64,000 nucleotides of DNA from an uncultured bacterium (GCA_905215965.1 CAJMSD010000001.1:186001-250000); one strand, 5' to 3'; shown: positions 16,183 through 24,947, numbered from the stretch's first letter. A program made the numbers and translations. The notes: generated by a model not told the origin, from the letters alone.

Positions 16183-17673
16183 TTAAGATAAATACGACTC
16201 AGGCAGGCTGTCGATACTCAGCGCAAGATATTTCTGGATAGACCCTGCGTCGTTTACGCTGATGCCGTCGCCGTTCTGATAAACGTCGGCATTTACCGCG
16301 CCCTGAGCCGTCAGCTCCGCCATTCCCGAAGCCGCGCAAAGCGCAGCGACAACATCGTCCATATCCACATCGCCGTCATCGTCCGCGTCGCCGTAAACAA
16401 CGTCTGCTTCGACCGTTATGGTGATACGGCAGACAGCGTTTCCGAGATTTGCAATTATGTCGGCTGTTCCGACTCCGACAGCCGTGACAGTTCCGTTTTC
16501 GTCCACCGTAGCAACATTCACGTTGGTGGATATCCACTGCGGAGTATTGCTGTTGTTTTCAACTTTGAGCGAAACGGTGTTACCGATGCCCCTGATAGTC
16601 GTTGCGGTAGCCGAGATCTCGGGGAGGTTCGAGCTGTCGTACTCCGAATGAACGCGCGCGATGTATTTAAAGCCGTTCACCTCGGCGGTAACGGTGCATT
16701 CGCCCTTGCCGACAGCGGTGATATTGCCCTCCTGATCGACCTTTGCAACGGTTTCGTCCGAGCTGCTCCAATTGATCTGCGTTCCCGACGGAACGGTAAG
16801 TGTGATCTTTGCCTGCGGATTCTCGTTTGTCAGATTCACATCGCCGATGATCTTTTCGTCAACAGCTCCCGAAAACGTGGAAACGACGGTGGTAATGTAT
16901 TTTACGCCGTTGACGAGAGCGGTTATCCTGCACGTTCCCGAACCGACTGCCGTTACCTTTCCGCTGCCGTCGACAACGGCTACGCTTTCGTTGTCCGACG
17001 ACCATGCTATCTCCGTGCCCGACGGAACGGATATGGTTATCAATGCGGCAGGCTTTTCGGAAGAAAGACTGAGAGTTCCCGCATCGACCTCCGTTACCGG
17101 AGTCTGCGGAACGTAGGTGGAATTTATCGTGATATTGTAGGATTTTCCGTTGATCTTAGCCGTAATAACGCACGTTCCCGAACCGACGGCGGTAACGTAT
17201 CCCTTTGAATCGACCGTTGCGACCGATATGTCCGAGGAGCTCCACACAGCGTTTGAGGTATCCACGCCCGAGAGCGTCAGCTGAGCCGCATAGCCCTCGT
17301 TTGTGAGAGTGACCGTTCCTGCGTCGAAAACGGTCTGCTCGGTTGTGGATTCGGGCAGAGCTACGATAACGCTGAATTGCAGCACCTGACTTGTGAAAAC
17401 CGCGTAGACGTTGGCAGTTCCGCTGCCGACAGCAGTTATTTTTCCCGAAGAATCGACAGCGGCAACGTCGGTGTTGTCGCTGTACCATGTAGGAATCTCG
17501 GTCGTTCCGCTGATATTGACGGTGGTGTACTGACCGATCTCGTTGAAATTTATAGTATTTGAAGCCGATTCCGCGCTCGACGCTACAGAGGGAGCAAGAT
17601 ACGGAAAAACGGCGGAAGCTCCTGCGGCGATACAGCAGGCGCAAAGGCATGAGATAAATTTTTTACAGTTCAT
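16183..17673 (-). CDS. Secreted Ig-like (BIg2) repeat protein with C-terminal dockerin
   Basis: A 496-residue secreted protein. The signal peptide spans residues ~1-35 (MNCKKFISCLCACC, then hydrophobic and AxA sites). Five bacterial Ig-like group 2 units follow, each with the hallmark VAxVDxxGxVTAVGxGT (roughly residues 70, 150, 230, 310 and 395). The last ~70 residues are a type I dockerin-like module: GDADDDGDVDMDDVVAALC, then a second, less canonical segment VYQNGDGISVNDAGSIQKYL. Dockerins plug into scaffoldin cohesins, so this is probably a structural or adhesion component of a cellulosome; no catalytic domain is seen. It starts at 17673. A 12-bp perfect inverted repeat sits in its leader (17689-17747). 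Dockerin assignment is likely rather than certain. Confidence 0.85.
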   Translation of the reverse strand: MNCKKFISCLCACCIAAGASAVFPYLAPSVASSAESASNTINFNEIGQYTTVNISGTTEIPTWYSDNTDVAAVDSSGKITAVGSGTANVYAVFTSQVLQFSVIVALPESTTEQTVFDAGTVTLTNEGYAAQLTLSGVDTSNAVWSSSDISVATVDSKGYVTAVGSGTCVITAKINGKSYNITINSTYVPQTPVTEVDAGTLSLSSEKPAALITISVPSGTEIAWSSDNESVAVVDGSGKVTAVGSGTCRITALVNGVKYITTVVSTFSGAVDEKIIGDVNLTNENPQAKITLTVPSGTQINWSSSDETVAKVDQEGNITAVGKGECTVTAEVNGFKYIARVHSEYDSSNLPEISATATTIRGIGNTVSLKVENNSNTPQWISTNVNVATVDENGTVTAVGVGTADIIANLGNAVCRITITVEADVVYGDADDDGDVDMDDVVAALCAASGMAELTAQGAVNADVYQNGDGISVNDAGSIQKYLALSIDSLPESYLS

Positions 17674-17688
17674 AGCAAATATCCGTTC

Positions 17689-17747
17689 ATACTGATCCCC
17701 TAAATGTTGATAGATAAAATTTAATCTGTTATTTTGGGGATCAGTAT
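17689..17747. repeat. Inverted repeat in the 5' leader of the dockerin gene
   Basis: ATACTGATCCCC (17689-17700) and GGGGATCAGTAT (17736-17747) are perfect inverted copies separated by 35 bp of AT-rich sequence; the arms extend inward by AAAT/ATTT with one mismatch. It could be an operator, an RNA stem or a small invertible segment. Confidence 0.75.
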
Positions 17748-17839
17748 CATATCCGCTTTTCGGCAGCGGCAGCCAAGATTTTCTATGAATTGATTATACC
17801 CCCGAAATCCCGAATTGTCAAGGAAAATCCCAAAATATG

Positions 17840-18988
17840 CTATTCGCCGTCCTTGACCGACATAAGACCGTCTTTCAGCTCCTCGCTTTTCATTTTGCAT
17901 TCGGTTCGGTCGTAGAAAACGTCGGTGATATCCCAGAGCACGGGACAAAGACCGCGCTCGTAGGCTTCGGTGCAAACGGCGGTAAGGAAACGGTTCATCT
18001 CGGATTCCGCCTTGTTGCCCGTGGAAGCTCCGTATTCGCCGATGATAACGGGAATGCCCTTGTCGGTGAAGGTCTCCTTCAGGAGATCCATATTTCCCTC
18101 AAGCAGAGCGTAGTCGATAGGCGAGCCCCATGTAGTCTTAGCCTTGCCCCAGTCGGCGTCCTCTTCGAGAATGCAGAAGGTCGAGGGAGTATAATAATGG
18201 ACGGAGACGGCACAGCGCTGCGCAGGGTCGTCGGGCATGGTGAAAAGCTCGTCGCAGGTAAGCTCCACGTCCGTATTATAGCCTGCGATGAGAAGATGAC
18301 GCTTTTCGTTGTTGCCGCCCGAGCTTCTCACGGTATCGACGAATTTCTGGTTTATCTCCGCAAGCAGAGCGTAGGAGGCTTCCTTGTCGCCCTCGTTGCT
18401 GTAGCGATTCCAGATAGATTCCCAGCCGCCCTCCTCGTTGAGCGACTCGAACATCAGCTTATCGCCGTAGTCGCGGAATTCCTCGGAAAGCTGCTCCCAG
18501 ATGCGCGTATATTTTGTCATGCAGCGGTCTTTGACGGTGGTGAAGCCGTCCCACCAGCCGCCGTCCCAGTGGATATTGAGGATAACGTACATACCGCTGT
18601 CGATCGCCCAGTCAACGGATCTCCTCACTTCCTTGATGTATTCGGGGTCGATGTTGTAGTCGTCGTCCATCATGTTCGACCAGGCTACGGGAACGCGCAG
18701 AACTCCGAAGCCTTCCTCCGCGTAGCCCTTGATGATATCCTCGGTGATGACGGGACTTCCCCAAGCCGTTTCGAAATCCTGCGGAGTTTCACCGTTTATC
18801 CAGCCGCCGCAGGCTTCGAAGGTGTTTCCGAGGTTGATACCGACGCCCATATCGCGGACTATCTCCTGAGTTGTCATATCGCGCATTGTGCCGGGTTTGT
18901 TTTTGTCCTCCTTTTTGCCGCAGCCGCCGAAGCACGAAGCTGTCAGGACGAATACCGCGGCAACAGACGCAGCCTTAGAAATATTCAT
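17840..18988 (-). CDS. GH5 endoglucanase-type cellulase, lipoprotein
   Basis: A 382-residue glycoside hydrolase family 5 enzyme that would cleave beta-1,4-glucan. The N-terminus is a lipoprotein signal (hydrophobic residues 5-17, then Cys19 or Cys23 followed by a charged linker), so it is probably anchored on the outer face of the membrane and not assembled by a dockerin. The TIM-barrel signatures are GINLGNTFEACG, LRVPVAWSN, ILNIHWDGGWW, the acid/base Glu185 in FESLNEEGG, VSVHYYTPSTF and the nucleophile Glu318 in VIIGEYGAS. The pattern resembles subfamily 4, which includes broad beta-glucanases. No carbohydrate-binding module is present. It is preceded by GGGAGGATC and a promoter at 19025-19053. 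Confidence 0.92.
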   Translation of the reverse strand: MNISKAASVAAVFVLTASCFGGCGKKEDKNKPGTMRDMTTQEIVRDMGVGINLGNTFEACGGWINGETPQDFETAWGSPVITEDIIKGYAEEGFGVLRVPVAWSNMMDDDYNIDPEYIKEVRRSVDWAIDSGMYVILNIHWDGGWWDGFTTVKDRCMTKYTRIWEQLSEEFRDYGDKLMFESLNEEGGWESIWNRYSNEGDKEASYALLAEINQKFVDTVRSSGGNNEKRHLLIAGYNTDVELTCDELFTMPDDPAQRCAVSVHYYTPSTFCILEEDADWGKAKTTWGSPIDYALLEGNMDLLKETFTDKGIPVIIGEYGASTGNKAESEMNRFLTAVCTEAYERGLCPVLWDITDVFYDRTECKMKSEELKDGLMSVKDGE

Positions 18989-19024
18989 AAAGATCCTCCC
19001 TTTAAACGCTTAAATATTATAATA

Positions 19025-19053
19025 ATTTTATCACAAAATTGCGTTTTTGTCCA
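19025..19053 (-). promoter_or_regulatory. Promoter of the GH5 gene
   Basis: Minus strand: TGGACA (19053-19048), 17 bp, TAAAAT (19030-19025). Confidence 0.6.
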
Positions 19054-19101
19054 TAGCGTATTGTGTCCGAACGGATGACCGATCGTGCTCGGGAGGGAGT
19101 C

Positions 19102-19896
19102 TCAGAAGCGATTGATAAACTGCTTGTATTTTTCGATGTCGAAATCGTCGTCATTGCCGTTACTGCCGATGTTACGGACAGGCTCGCGGTCGTCGTAATT
19201 GCCGTCGCGTACTTTCAGGAAATTTTCCTCGTTGATGATCCAGTCGAAGGTAGCCGTCCAGCCGCGCGGATTTTTTCCTCTGAGAAAGCTGCTGGAATGC
19301 GCCTTACGCAGAACGCTGCGAATAGTATCTGCTCCGTACCTGTTAAGCAGGAGCTCCACACTGCATATCCTTTTGTGGGTAAGGCTGCCTACTCCCGTAA
19401 ATTCGGGACAAAGCTGCCGATAGGCTTCGAGAATTTTTTTGGCTTCCTGCTTTATATCGGGGAGGGAGGAGCCTCGCGCGGATATATTAATATCATTCCC
19501 ATTCTCATTAACATTCTCATTAACATTCTCATTTTCATTCTCATTCTCATTCTCATTATCAGTATAGGTTGAATCGCTTTGAATGCAGTTGTATACATTT
19601 GTATTGCCTGATTCCTCGGCACAGGCTTTATCGGCAGCCGATTTTTCGCGCTCCCAGCGTTTGCGGACGTTTTCCGAGCGTCGGCGGCATACCTCGGCAA
19701 ATTTTTCGCGGTCACGGTCGAGCTGAGCCTGAATAAACGAGAAAGCCATGTCTGCGCTGTCGCTGAGAGGAGGAACTTCTCCCGTCATGCTGTAGACGAA
19801 TATTGCCTTGAAAAGTCTGCCTGCGTCCTCGTCGGAAAGGCGGTTTATGTGGCGGTGGTAGTCGTTGTAAAGAATGAAGCTGTTTTTCTTGTCCAT
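19102..19896 (-). CDS. Phage-type replication initiator-like protein (DUF6291-like N-terminus)
   Basis: A 264-residue soluble protein. The N-terminus (FILYNDYHRHINRLSDEDAG, then LFKAIFVYSMTGE) resembles the DUF6291-type N-terminal domain of phage replisome-organiser proteins. The C-terminal ~110 residues (ILEAYRQLCPEF, then KNPRGWTATFDWIINEENFLKV) resemble the DnaD-like/phage replication C-terminus. Between them is a linker of Asn-Glu dipeptides (about residues 114-133) encoded by a hexanucleotide tandem repeat at 19497-19560. No other phage genes adjoin it, so it is a solitary remnant or a domesticated gene. It starts at 19896 after CGGAGGTT. The family call is from pattern memory and moderate. 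Confidence 0.7.
   Translation of the reverse strand: MDKKNSFILYNDYHRHINRLSDEDAGRLFKAIFVYSMTGEVPPLSDSADMAFSFIQAQLDRDREKFAEVCRRRSENVRKRWEREKSAADKACAEESGNTNVYNCIQSDSTYTDNENENENENENVNENVNENGNDINISARGSSLPDIKQEAKKILEAYRQLCPEFTGVGSLTHKRICSVELLLNRYGADTIRSVLRKAHSSSFLRGKNPRGWTATFDWIINEENFLKVRDGNYDDREPVRNIGSNGNDDDFDIEKYKQFINRF
19497..19560. repeat. Hexanucleotide microsatellite encoding (Asn-Glu)n
   Basis: Repeated ATTCTC/ATTAAC-type hexamers within the coding sequence; unit changes would preserve frame and only alter linker length. Confidence 0.85.
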
Positions 19897-20260
19897 AATT
19901 TTAACCTCCGTAGGATCGTGTAATTTTATTTAAATGACATTATGCAGTCTTCATAAACGGGCACAAATCTGCCGTTATTAAATGTAAAAACGTTGAATAA
20001 AAGAAAAAATTAATAGCCCGTATAAATTTGTGCGCTTCTGTTTTTGACAGACATATGAAATTTTGTTGTGCAAAGTGCATAAATATTACTGTTGAAGCTT
20101 GTGATAAAATTTCCCGTATCTTCAAACTTGTTGCGTTTTTCTTCATTTTTGCAAAAAATACTTGCAGTTTTTTGTGAAATGTGATAAAATATATTGATAC
20201 AGAAAATAATTTGATGTGCAGGTTTTGCCGGCACGTCATTCGTCCCAAAGGAGATTTGTT
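19897..20260. other. Divergent intergenic region before ddl
   Basis: 364 bp, AT-rich. It contains the ddl promoter (20162-20190) and no convincing gene. Confidence 0.5.
20162..20190 (+). promoter_or_regulatory. Promoter of the ddl-like gene
   Basis: TTGCAG, 17-bp spacer, TAAAAT (20185-20190), 70 bp before the ATG. Confidence 0.6.
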
Positions 20261-21334
20261 ATGGCAAGAATCAAGGCTGCTGTTATATTCGGAGGAGTTT
20301 CGGCCGAGCATGAGCTTTCTCTCGCTTCCGCCGCCGATGTTATCAAGAATATCCCCTCCGATAAATACGAGGTAATTTGCATCGGTATCACCAGAAAAGG
20401 CAGATGGCTCTATTATCCCGGCGACGCTGAGGATATCGCCGACGGTAAATGGGAGACAAACCCCGACTGCACCTCCGCCATTATTTCTCCCGACCCTATC
20501 CACAAGGGCATCATCGCTATCGAGAACGGCGAGGTATCGCTTAAAAAAATAGATGTCGTTTTTCCCATTCTTCAGGGAAAATTCGGCGCGGACGGCACGG
20601 TTCAGGGTCTGCTCGATATGTCCGGCATTCCTTATGTCGGCTGCGGACTTCTTGCTTCGGCTTCCTGCATGGATAAATCGCATATCCACATGATACTCGA
20701 CGATTACAATATCAGGACTGCCGCATGGAAGCTTATCACTCAGCGCGAGATAAATCATCTCGATAAAACTTGCAGCGAAATTGCCGCGGAGCTGGGCTTT
20801 CCTCTCATCGCCAAGCCTGCCAACAGCGGAAGCAGCGTAGGCATCACCAAGGCGTGTACTACCGACGAGCTTGAAGCTGCCGTTAAGCTTGCGTTTTCTC
20901 ACGACAATAAGGTCGTTGTTGAAAAATTTATCGACGGAAGAGAGCTTGAAGCTGCCGTATTTGGCTATGATACGCCCTTTTCTTCGTATATCGGCGAGAT
21001 TGTCTCCGACAGCGGACACTGCGGCTCGCGCGAACGCTTCGTTACCTCAAACGGTAAATTCGTTATTCCCGCCGATCTGGACTTCGAGCTTGTGCAGGAG
21101 ATACGCGGTACGGCTGTCGAGGCCTTCAAGGCGCTCGGCTGCAAGGGCATGGCAAGGATAGATTTCTTCCTCGGAAACGACGGACTGCTTTACCTTAATA
21201 AAGTAAGCACGATGCCTGGATTCAGCTCGGAATGCATCTACCCCAAGCTTATGAAGCACCTCGGAATGGAGCTGCCCTATCTGCTCGACAAGCTTCTTGA
21301 ACAGGCTGTTGAAAATGCCGACAAGGTTTACTGA
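20261..21334 (+). CDS. D-alanine--D-alanine ligase-like ATP-grasp protein with altered Mg ligands
   Basis: A 357-residue ATP-grasp enzyme of the Ddl family, which makes the D-Ala-D-Ala dipeptide of peptidoglycan. Family landmarks are AVIFGGVSAEHELSLASA at the N-terminus, IPYVGCGLLASASCMDK, LIAKPANSGSSVGITKA, VEKFIDGRELEAAVFG and MARIDFFL. However, the C-terminal metal-binding motif, normally N-E-(V/I)-N-T-(M/I)-PG, reads N-K-V-S-T-M-PG. Asp301 is kept, while the positions of the second and third Mg ligands are Lys314 and Ser316; the 13- and 15-residue spacing equals that in E. coli DdlB (Asp257, Glu270, Asn272). The GEDG motif is GADG. It may therefore have changed activity, or be a paralogue beside a canonical Ddl elsewhere. 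The ATG at 20261 follows AAAGGAG. Confidence 0.85.
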   Translation: MARIKAAVIFGGVSAEHELSLASAADVIKNIPSDKYEVICIGITRKGRWLYYPGDAEDIADGKWETNPDCTSAIISPDPIHKGIIAIENGEVSLKKIDVVFPILQGKFGADGTVQGLLDMSGIPYVGCGLLASASCMDKSHIHMILDDYNIRTAAWKLITQREINHLDKTCSEIAAELGFPLIAKPANSGSSVGITKACTTDELEAAVKLAFSHDNKVVVEKFIDGRELEAAVFGYDTPFSSYIGEIVSDSGHCGSRERFVTSNGKFVIPADLDFELVQEIRGTAVEAFKALGCKGMARIDFFLGNDGLLYLNKVSTMPGFSSECIYPKLMKHLGMELPYLLDKLLEQAVENADKVY

Positions 21335-21375
21335 TTTCACTATATCAAAAATACTGCTGCGGATTGGAGATCAAA

Positions 21376-21789
21376 TTGAATAAAAATATTACTGTTTCAC
21401 TTACAAGCGTCCAGTGGCAGGACGGCGAAAAAACAAGTACCGAGCTTATCACCGAGGCTGTCTACAAAAAAGAGGACGGCAGCTGGGTGATCTCCTACGA
21501 GGATTCCGAAGCTACCGGATTTGCAGGCTCTGTTACGACGCTGAAGGTCGATGACGGCAAAAACGCCTGTATCATAAGGCAGGGAACGGCTAATTCCGTG
21601 CTTTCACTCGAAATGGGAAGAAAGCATTTCTGCCAGTACGGAACGCCCTTCGGAAGCTTCCAGATAGGCATTTATACCCATGCCATCAACAATACTCTCG
21701 ATAAAAACGGCGAGCTTTACATGAAATATACGCTCGACCTTAATTCTTCCTATCTTTCCGATAACGAAATCATTCTTAAAATACAATAA
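21376..21789 (+). CDS. DUF1934 (YwiB-like) beta-barrel protein
   Basis: A 137-residue protein of the DUF1934 family (B. subtilis YwiB), a small calycin-like beta-barrel of unknown function. Visible are the alternating beta pattern, SVLSLEMGRKHFCQYGTPFG and the C-terminal LNSSYLSDNEIILKI typical of the family. The probable start is the TTG at 21376, because GGAG lies six bases before it; a TTG at 21364 without a ribosome site would add four residues. It sits 34 bp before argS, the arrangement of ywiB-argS in Bacillus, which supports the call. The role of the linkage is unknown. Confidence 0.8.
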   Translation: MNKNITVSLTSVQWQDGEKTSTELITEAVYKKEDGSWVISYEDSEATGFAGSVTTLKVDDGKNACIIRQGTANSVLSLEMGRKHFCQYGTPFGSFQIGIYTHAINNTLDKNGELYMKYTLDLNSSYLSDNEIILKIQ

Positions 21790-21823
21790 CCGTTCGCTCT
21801 GAACGGCAGAAAGGATTCTTGAA

Positions 21824-23593
21824 ATGTCTGATCTTATAAAAAGCGCTTCCGATCAGCTTCGGGAGCTTATTATGGACGCACTCGGCAGACTTGTTGCGGA
21901 GGAGGCTGTTCCTGCCGCCGCAATTCCCGGCTTCAATATCGAAATTCCTGCCGATAAATCCCACGGCGACTTCGCTTCCAATGTCGCTATGGTCTGCGCA
22001 AGGAGCTTTAAAATGGCTCCCGTGAAAATTGCCGAGCTTATCGGCGAAAGTATCTGCCTTGAAAATTCTGTTTTCGAACGTGCGGAGATCGCGGGTCCCG
22101 GCTTTCTTAATTTCTTCCTTGACCGCAGATGGTTCTCCGACGTGATCGAAAACGTCCTTGAGGAAAAGGAAAATTACGGCAAGACCGATTACGGCAAGGG
22201 AAAGAGAATTCTTGTCGAGTTCGTTTCCGCAAATCCTACCGGCCCTATGCATATCGGAAACGCAAGAGGCGGAGCTATCGGCGACTGCCTTACAAGCGCG
22301 CTGCAATGGGCAGGCTATCATGCCGAGCGCGAATTTTACGTTAACGACGCAGGAAATCAGATAGAAAAATTCGGAAAATCCCTTTCCCTCAGATATATGC
22401 AGATATGCTCATCGGAGGGCAGAGAGGTCATGGAACGCGTCGGCAGCGATAACGAGGAAATTTGCAAGGCTATCTACGGCGATGACGGAAACAGCGCAAG
22501 CTTCCCGATGCCGGAGGATACATACAGAGGTCAGGATATTATCGCTCACGCTAAAAATTATTACGATATAAACGGAACGAATCTTGCCGGAGTAAGCGAG
22601 GAGGAGCGCAGAAAGGCTCTTGTCGGCTATGCTCTTCCACTGAATATCGAGGGGCTTGAACGTGACCTGAAAAAATACCGCATCGTTTACGATAACTGGT
22701 TCAGGGAGAGCGCCCTCCATGAAAGCGGCGAGACCATGAGGATAGTGGACAAGCTCCGTAAGACAGGTCATACCTACGAGCTTGACGGCGCAACCTGGTT
22801 CAGGGCTACGGATTTCGACGTTGATAAGGACTTCGTTCTCGTCCGCGCAAACGGCATTCCAACATACGTCGTGCCCGATATCGCTTACCACTACGATAAG
22901 CTCGTAACGCGTAATTTCGACAAGGCTGTGAATATTCTCGGAGCAGATCATCACGGCTATGTTCCGCGGCTTAAAGCGGCTCTGACGGCTCTGGGAGTAG
23001 ATGCCGACAAGCTCGACGCCGTTCTTATGCAGATGGTTCGTCTCGTCAGAAACGGCGAGACCGTCAAGCTTTCGAAGCGAAGCGGAAAGGCTATCACCCT
23101 TGTAACGCTTCTCGACGAGATACCGATAGACGCGGCGCGTTTCTATTTCAATCTCCGCGAGGCAAATTCGCAGTTTGAATTCGATCTCGACCTTGCAGTT
23201 GAGAAATCCTCGCAGAATCCCGTTTATTACGTTCAGTATGCTCATGCGAGAATATGCAGCCTTCTGGCGGCTCTCGAAGAGGACGGCACGGCTATCCCCG
23301 AAACCGCGGATTTCGAAGTTCTCACCGATCCGCGCGAGGTCGAGCTTATCCGCCAGCTTGCGGCTTTCCCGGGTGAGATCGTTTCCGCTGCGAAAAATTA
23401 CGACCCGTCAAGGCTTACCAAGTATGCGGTCGATCTTGCAACGCTCTTCCATAAATTTTACGATGGCTGTAACGTGAGAAGGGCAAGGAGAAAGGCTCTC
23501 AGAGCTGCGCGTATCCTGCTTTGTATCGCGGTTCGCCAGACCTTGAGGAACGTTCTCGATATCCTCAACATCGAATGCCCGGAAAAAATGTGA
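21824..23593 (+). CDS. argS: Arginyl-tRNA synthetase
   Basis: ArgRS charges tRNA-Arg with arginine. At 589 residues it is slightly longer than the usual 550-580. The N-terminal Arg-tRNA synthetase domain (IEIPADKSHGDFASNVAM) is followed by the class I HIGH motif within NPTGPMHIGNARGGA (about residue 145), a KMSKS-like loop reading KLSKRSGKAITL and the C-terminal DALR anticodon-binding helices ending in the usual Met. AAAGGATTCTTGAA precedes the ATG. It follows DUF1934 closely and was probably cotranscribed with it; no clear terminator is seen in the following 270 bp. Confidence 0.96.
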   Translation: MSDLIKSASDQLRELIMDALGRLVAEEAVPAAAIPGFNIEIPADKSHGDFASNVAMVCARSFKMAPVKIAELIGESICLENSVFERAEIAGPGFLNFFLDRRWFSDVIENVLEEKENYGKTDYGKGKRILVEFVSANPTGPMHIGNARGGAIGDCLTSALQWAGYHAEREFYVNDAGNQIEKFGKSLSLRYMQICSSEGREVMERVGSDNEEICKAIYGDDGNSASFPMPEDTYRGQDIIAHAKNYYDINGTNLAGVSEEERRKALVGYALPLNIEGLERDLKKYRIVYDNWFRESALHESGETMRIVDKLRKTGHTYELDGATWFRATDFDVDKDFVLVRANGIPTYVVPDIAYHYDKLVTRNFDKAVNILGADHHGYVPRLKAALTALGVDADKLDAVLMQMVRLVRNGETVKLSKRSGKAITLVTLLDEIPIDAARFYFNLREANSQFEFDLDLAVEKSSQNPVYYVQYAHARICSLLAALEEDGTAIPETADFEVLTDPREVELIRQLAAFPGEIVSAAKNYDPSRLTKYAVDLATLFHKFYDGCNVRRARRKALRAARILLCIAVRQTLRNVLDILNIECPEKM

Positions 23594-23724
23594 CGGAATA
23601 TCCGGCAATTACATTCAGGATACGACAAATTACATTTTGGTTACAGAAGATTACGCGTTTTTTGTCATTTTTAGACAGCTTTTTCATTTGAAATATGTTA
23701 CATATGTAGATTTTTAAGGGATAA

Positions 23725-23739
23725 TTAACAATTTGTTAA
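23725..23739. promoter_or_regulatory. Palindrome upstream of the PucR/CdaR-type regulator
   Basis: TTAACAATTTGTTAA is a perfect 15-bp palindrome, a possible operator. The gap 23594-23861 also contains several TTACA-type motifs but no gene and no convincing consensus promoter. Confidence 0.45.
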
Positions 23740-23861
23740 CATCTTCGCTGAAAAAATATGTTACAATCTGTAATATATCAGTGAGATCATTGCGATTGTT
23801 TTTGATTCTGAAGGTGTACTCTTTAATAAATATTATTTAAGTAAAAAGAAGGGATTTTATT

Positions 23862-24947
23862 ATGTCCAACAGATTATTTCAGGGTTTAGTTCATCAGATG
23901 CGCGATACAATTGACACTACTATCGGCGTTGTCGACGAAACAGCCACCATTATTGCCTGCAGCGACCTTACGCGCGTGGGTACGACTAATGAGTTCGTTT
24001 CCCTCGACCTCAGCGATTCTCACGATATCTTCATCAGAGACGGCTTTACCTATAAGCCGTTCGGTTCAAGAGTAAAGCCGGATTATGCGGTTTTTGTGGA
24101 GGGCGTTGACGATTCCGCCGCAAAATACGCAAGCATTCTTGCTATCACTCTCTCGAACATCAAACAGTATTACGACGAAAAATACGACAGAAACAATTTC
24201 ATCAAAAACGTTATCCTCGATAACGTGCTTCCGGGCGACGTTATCATCAAGGCAAGAGAGCTTCACTTCAATGCCGAGATAAGCCGCGCCGTGTTCCTTA
24301 TCAGGATCGTTTCGGCTAACGACATCTCTGCTTACGACGTTATCCAGAACCTGTTCCCGGATAAAAACAAGGACTTCGTGTTCAATATCACCGAGACCGA
24401 TATCGTCCTCGTCAAGGAGCTTAAAAGCGCAGTGGATTCCAAGGATCTTGAAAAGCTCGCGCGCTCTATCGCCGATACTCTCAGCGGTGAATTCTATACA
24501 AGAGTCAACGTCGGCATCGGTACTGCCGTTACAGGCGTAAAGGAGCTTGCACGCTCGTTTAAAGAGGCTCAGATGGCTCTTGAGGTCGGCAAGGTGTTCG
24601 ATACGGACAAGATCATAATCAGCTATGACAATCTCGGTATCGCGCGTCTTATCTATCATCTTCCCACAACGCTCTGCGAGACCTTCCTCCATGAGGTGTT
24701 CAAAATGGGAAGCATCGAGTCGCTCGACCACGAAACTCTCTTTACTATACAGAAATTCTTCGAAAATAATCTTAACGTTTCCGAAACTTCAAGAAAGCTT
24801 TTCGTACACAGAAATACCCTTGTGTACAGGCTTGAAAAAATCAAGAAGCTGACAGGTCTTGATCTGCGTGAATTCGATCATGCCATTATCTTCAAGATCG
24901 CGCTTATGGTCAAAAAGTATCTGTCCGCTAATCCGGTCAAGTTCTGA
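23862..24947 (+). CDS. PucR/CdaR-family transcriptional regulator
   Basis: A 361-residue regulator. The N-terminal sensor part (LFQGLVHQMRDTIDTTIGVV, then DETATIIACSD) resembles a sugar-diacid-recognition/PAS-like domain, the middle (~130-260) a GGDEF-like non-catalytic module, and the C-terminal ~60 residues the PucR-type helix-turn-helix: FFENNLNVSETSRKLFVHRN, then TLVYRLEKIKKLTGLDLRE. Such proteins control catabolic or stress genes; the effector here is unknown. AGAAGGG precedes the ATG. It lies directly upstream of ftsEX (41-bp gap), so they may share a transcript, though no functional link is known. Confidence 0.85.
   Translation: MSNRLFQGLVHQMRDTIDTTIGVVDETATIIACSDLTRVGTTNEFVSLDLSDSHDIFIRDGFTYKPFGSRVKPDYAVFVEGVDDSAAKYASILAITLSNIKQYYDEKYDRNNFIKNVILDNVLPGDVIIKARELHFNAEISRAVFLIRIVSANDISAYDVIQNLFPDKNKDFVFNITETDIVLVKELKSAVDSKDLEKLARSIADTLSGEFYTRVNVGIGTAVTGVKELARSFKEAQMALEVGKVFDTDKIIISYDNLGIARLIYHLPTTLCETFLHEVFKMGSIESLDHETLFTIQKFFENNLNVSETSRKLFVHRNTLVYRLEKIKKLTGLDLREFDHAIIFKIALMVKKYLSANPVKF

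Noticed and set aside
17837..19078. 413-codon plus-strand frame opposite the GH5 gene
   Set aside because: GH5 catalytic motifs are on the minus strand and the plus frame shows no family features.
19940..21019. Long minus-strand frame of 359 codons opposite ddl
   Set aside because: It mirrors the real ATP-grasp gene, has no recognisable domain or ribosome site and extends into an AT-rich promoter region.
22409..23245. 278-codon minus frame opposite argS
   Set aside because: Shadow of argS, which carries the HIGH and KLSKR motifs.
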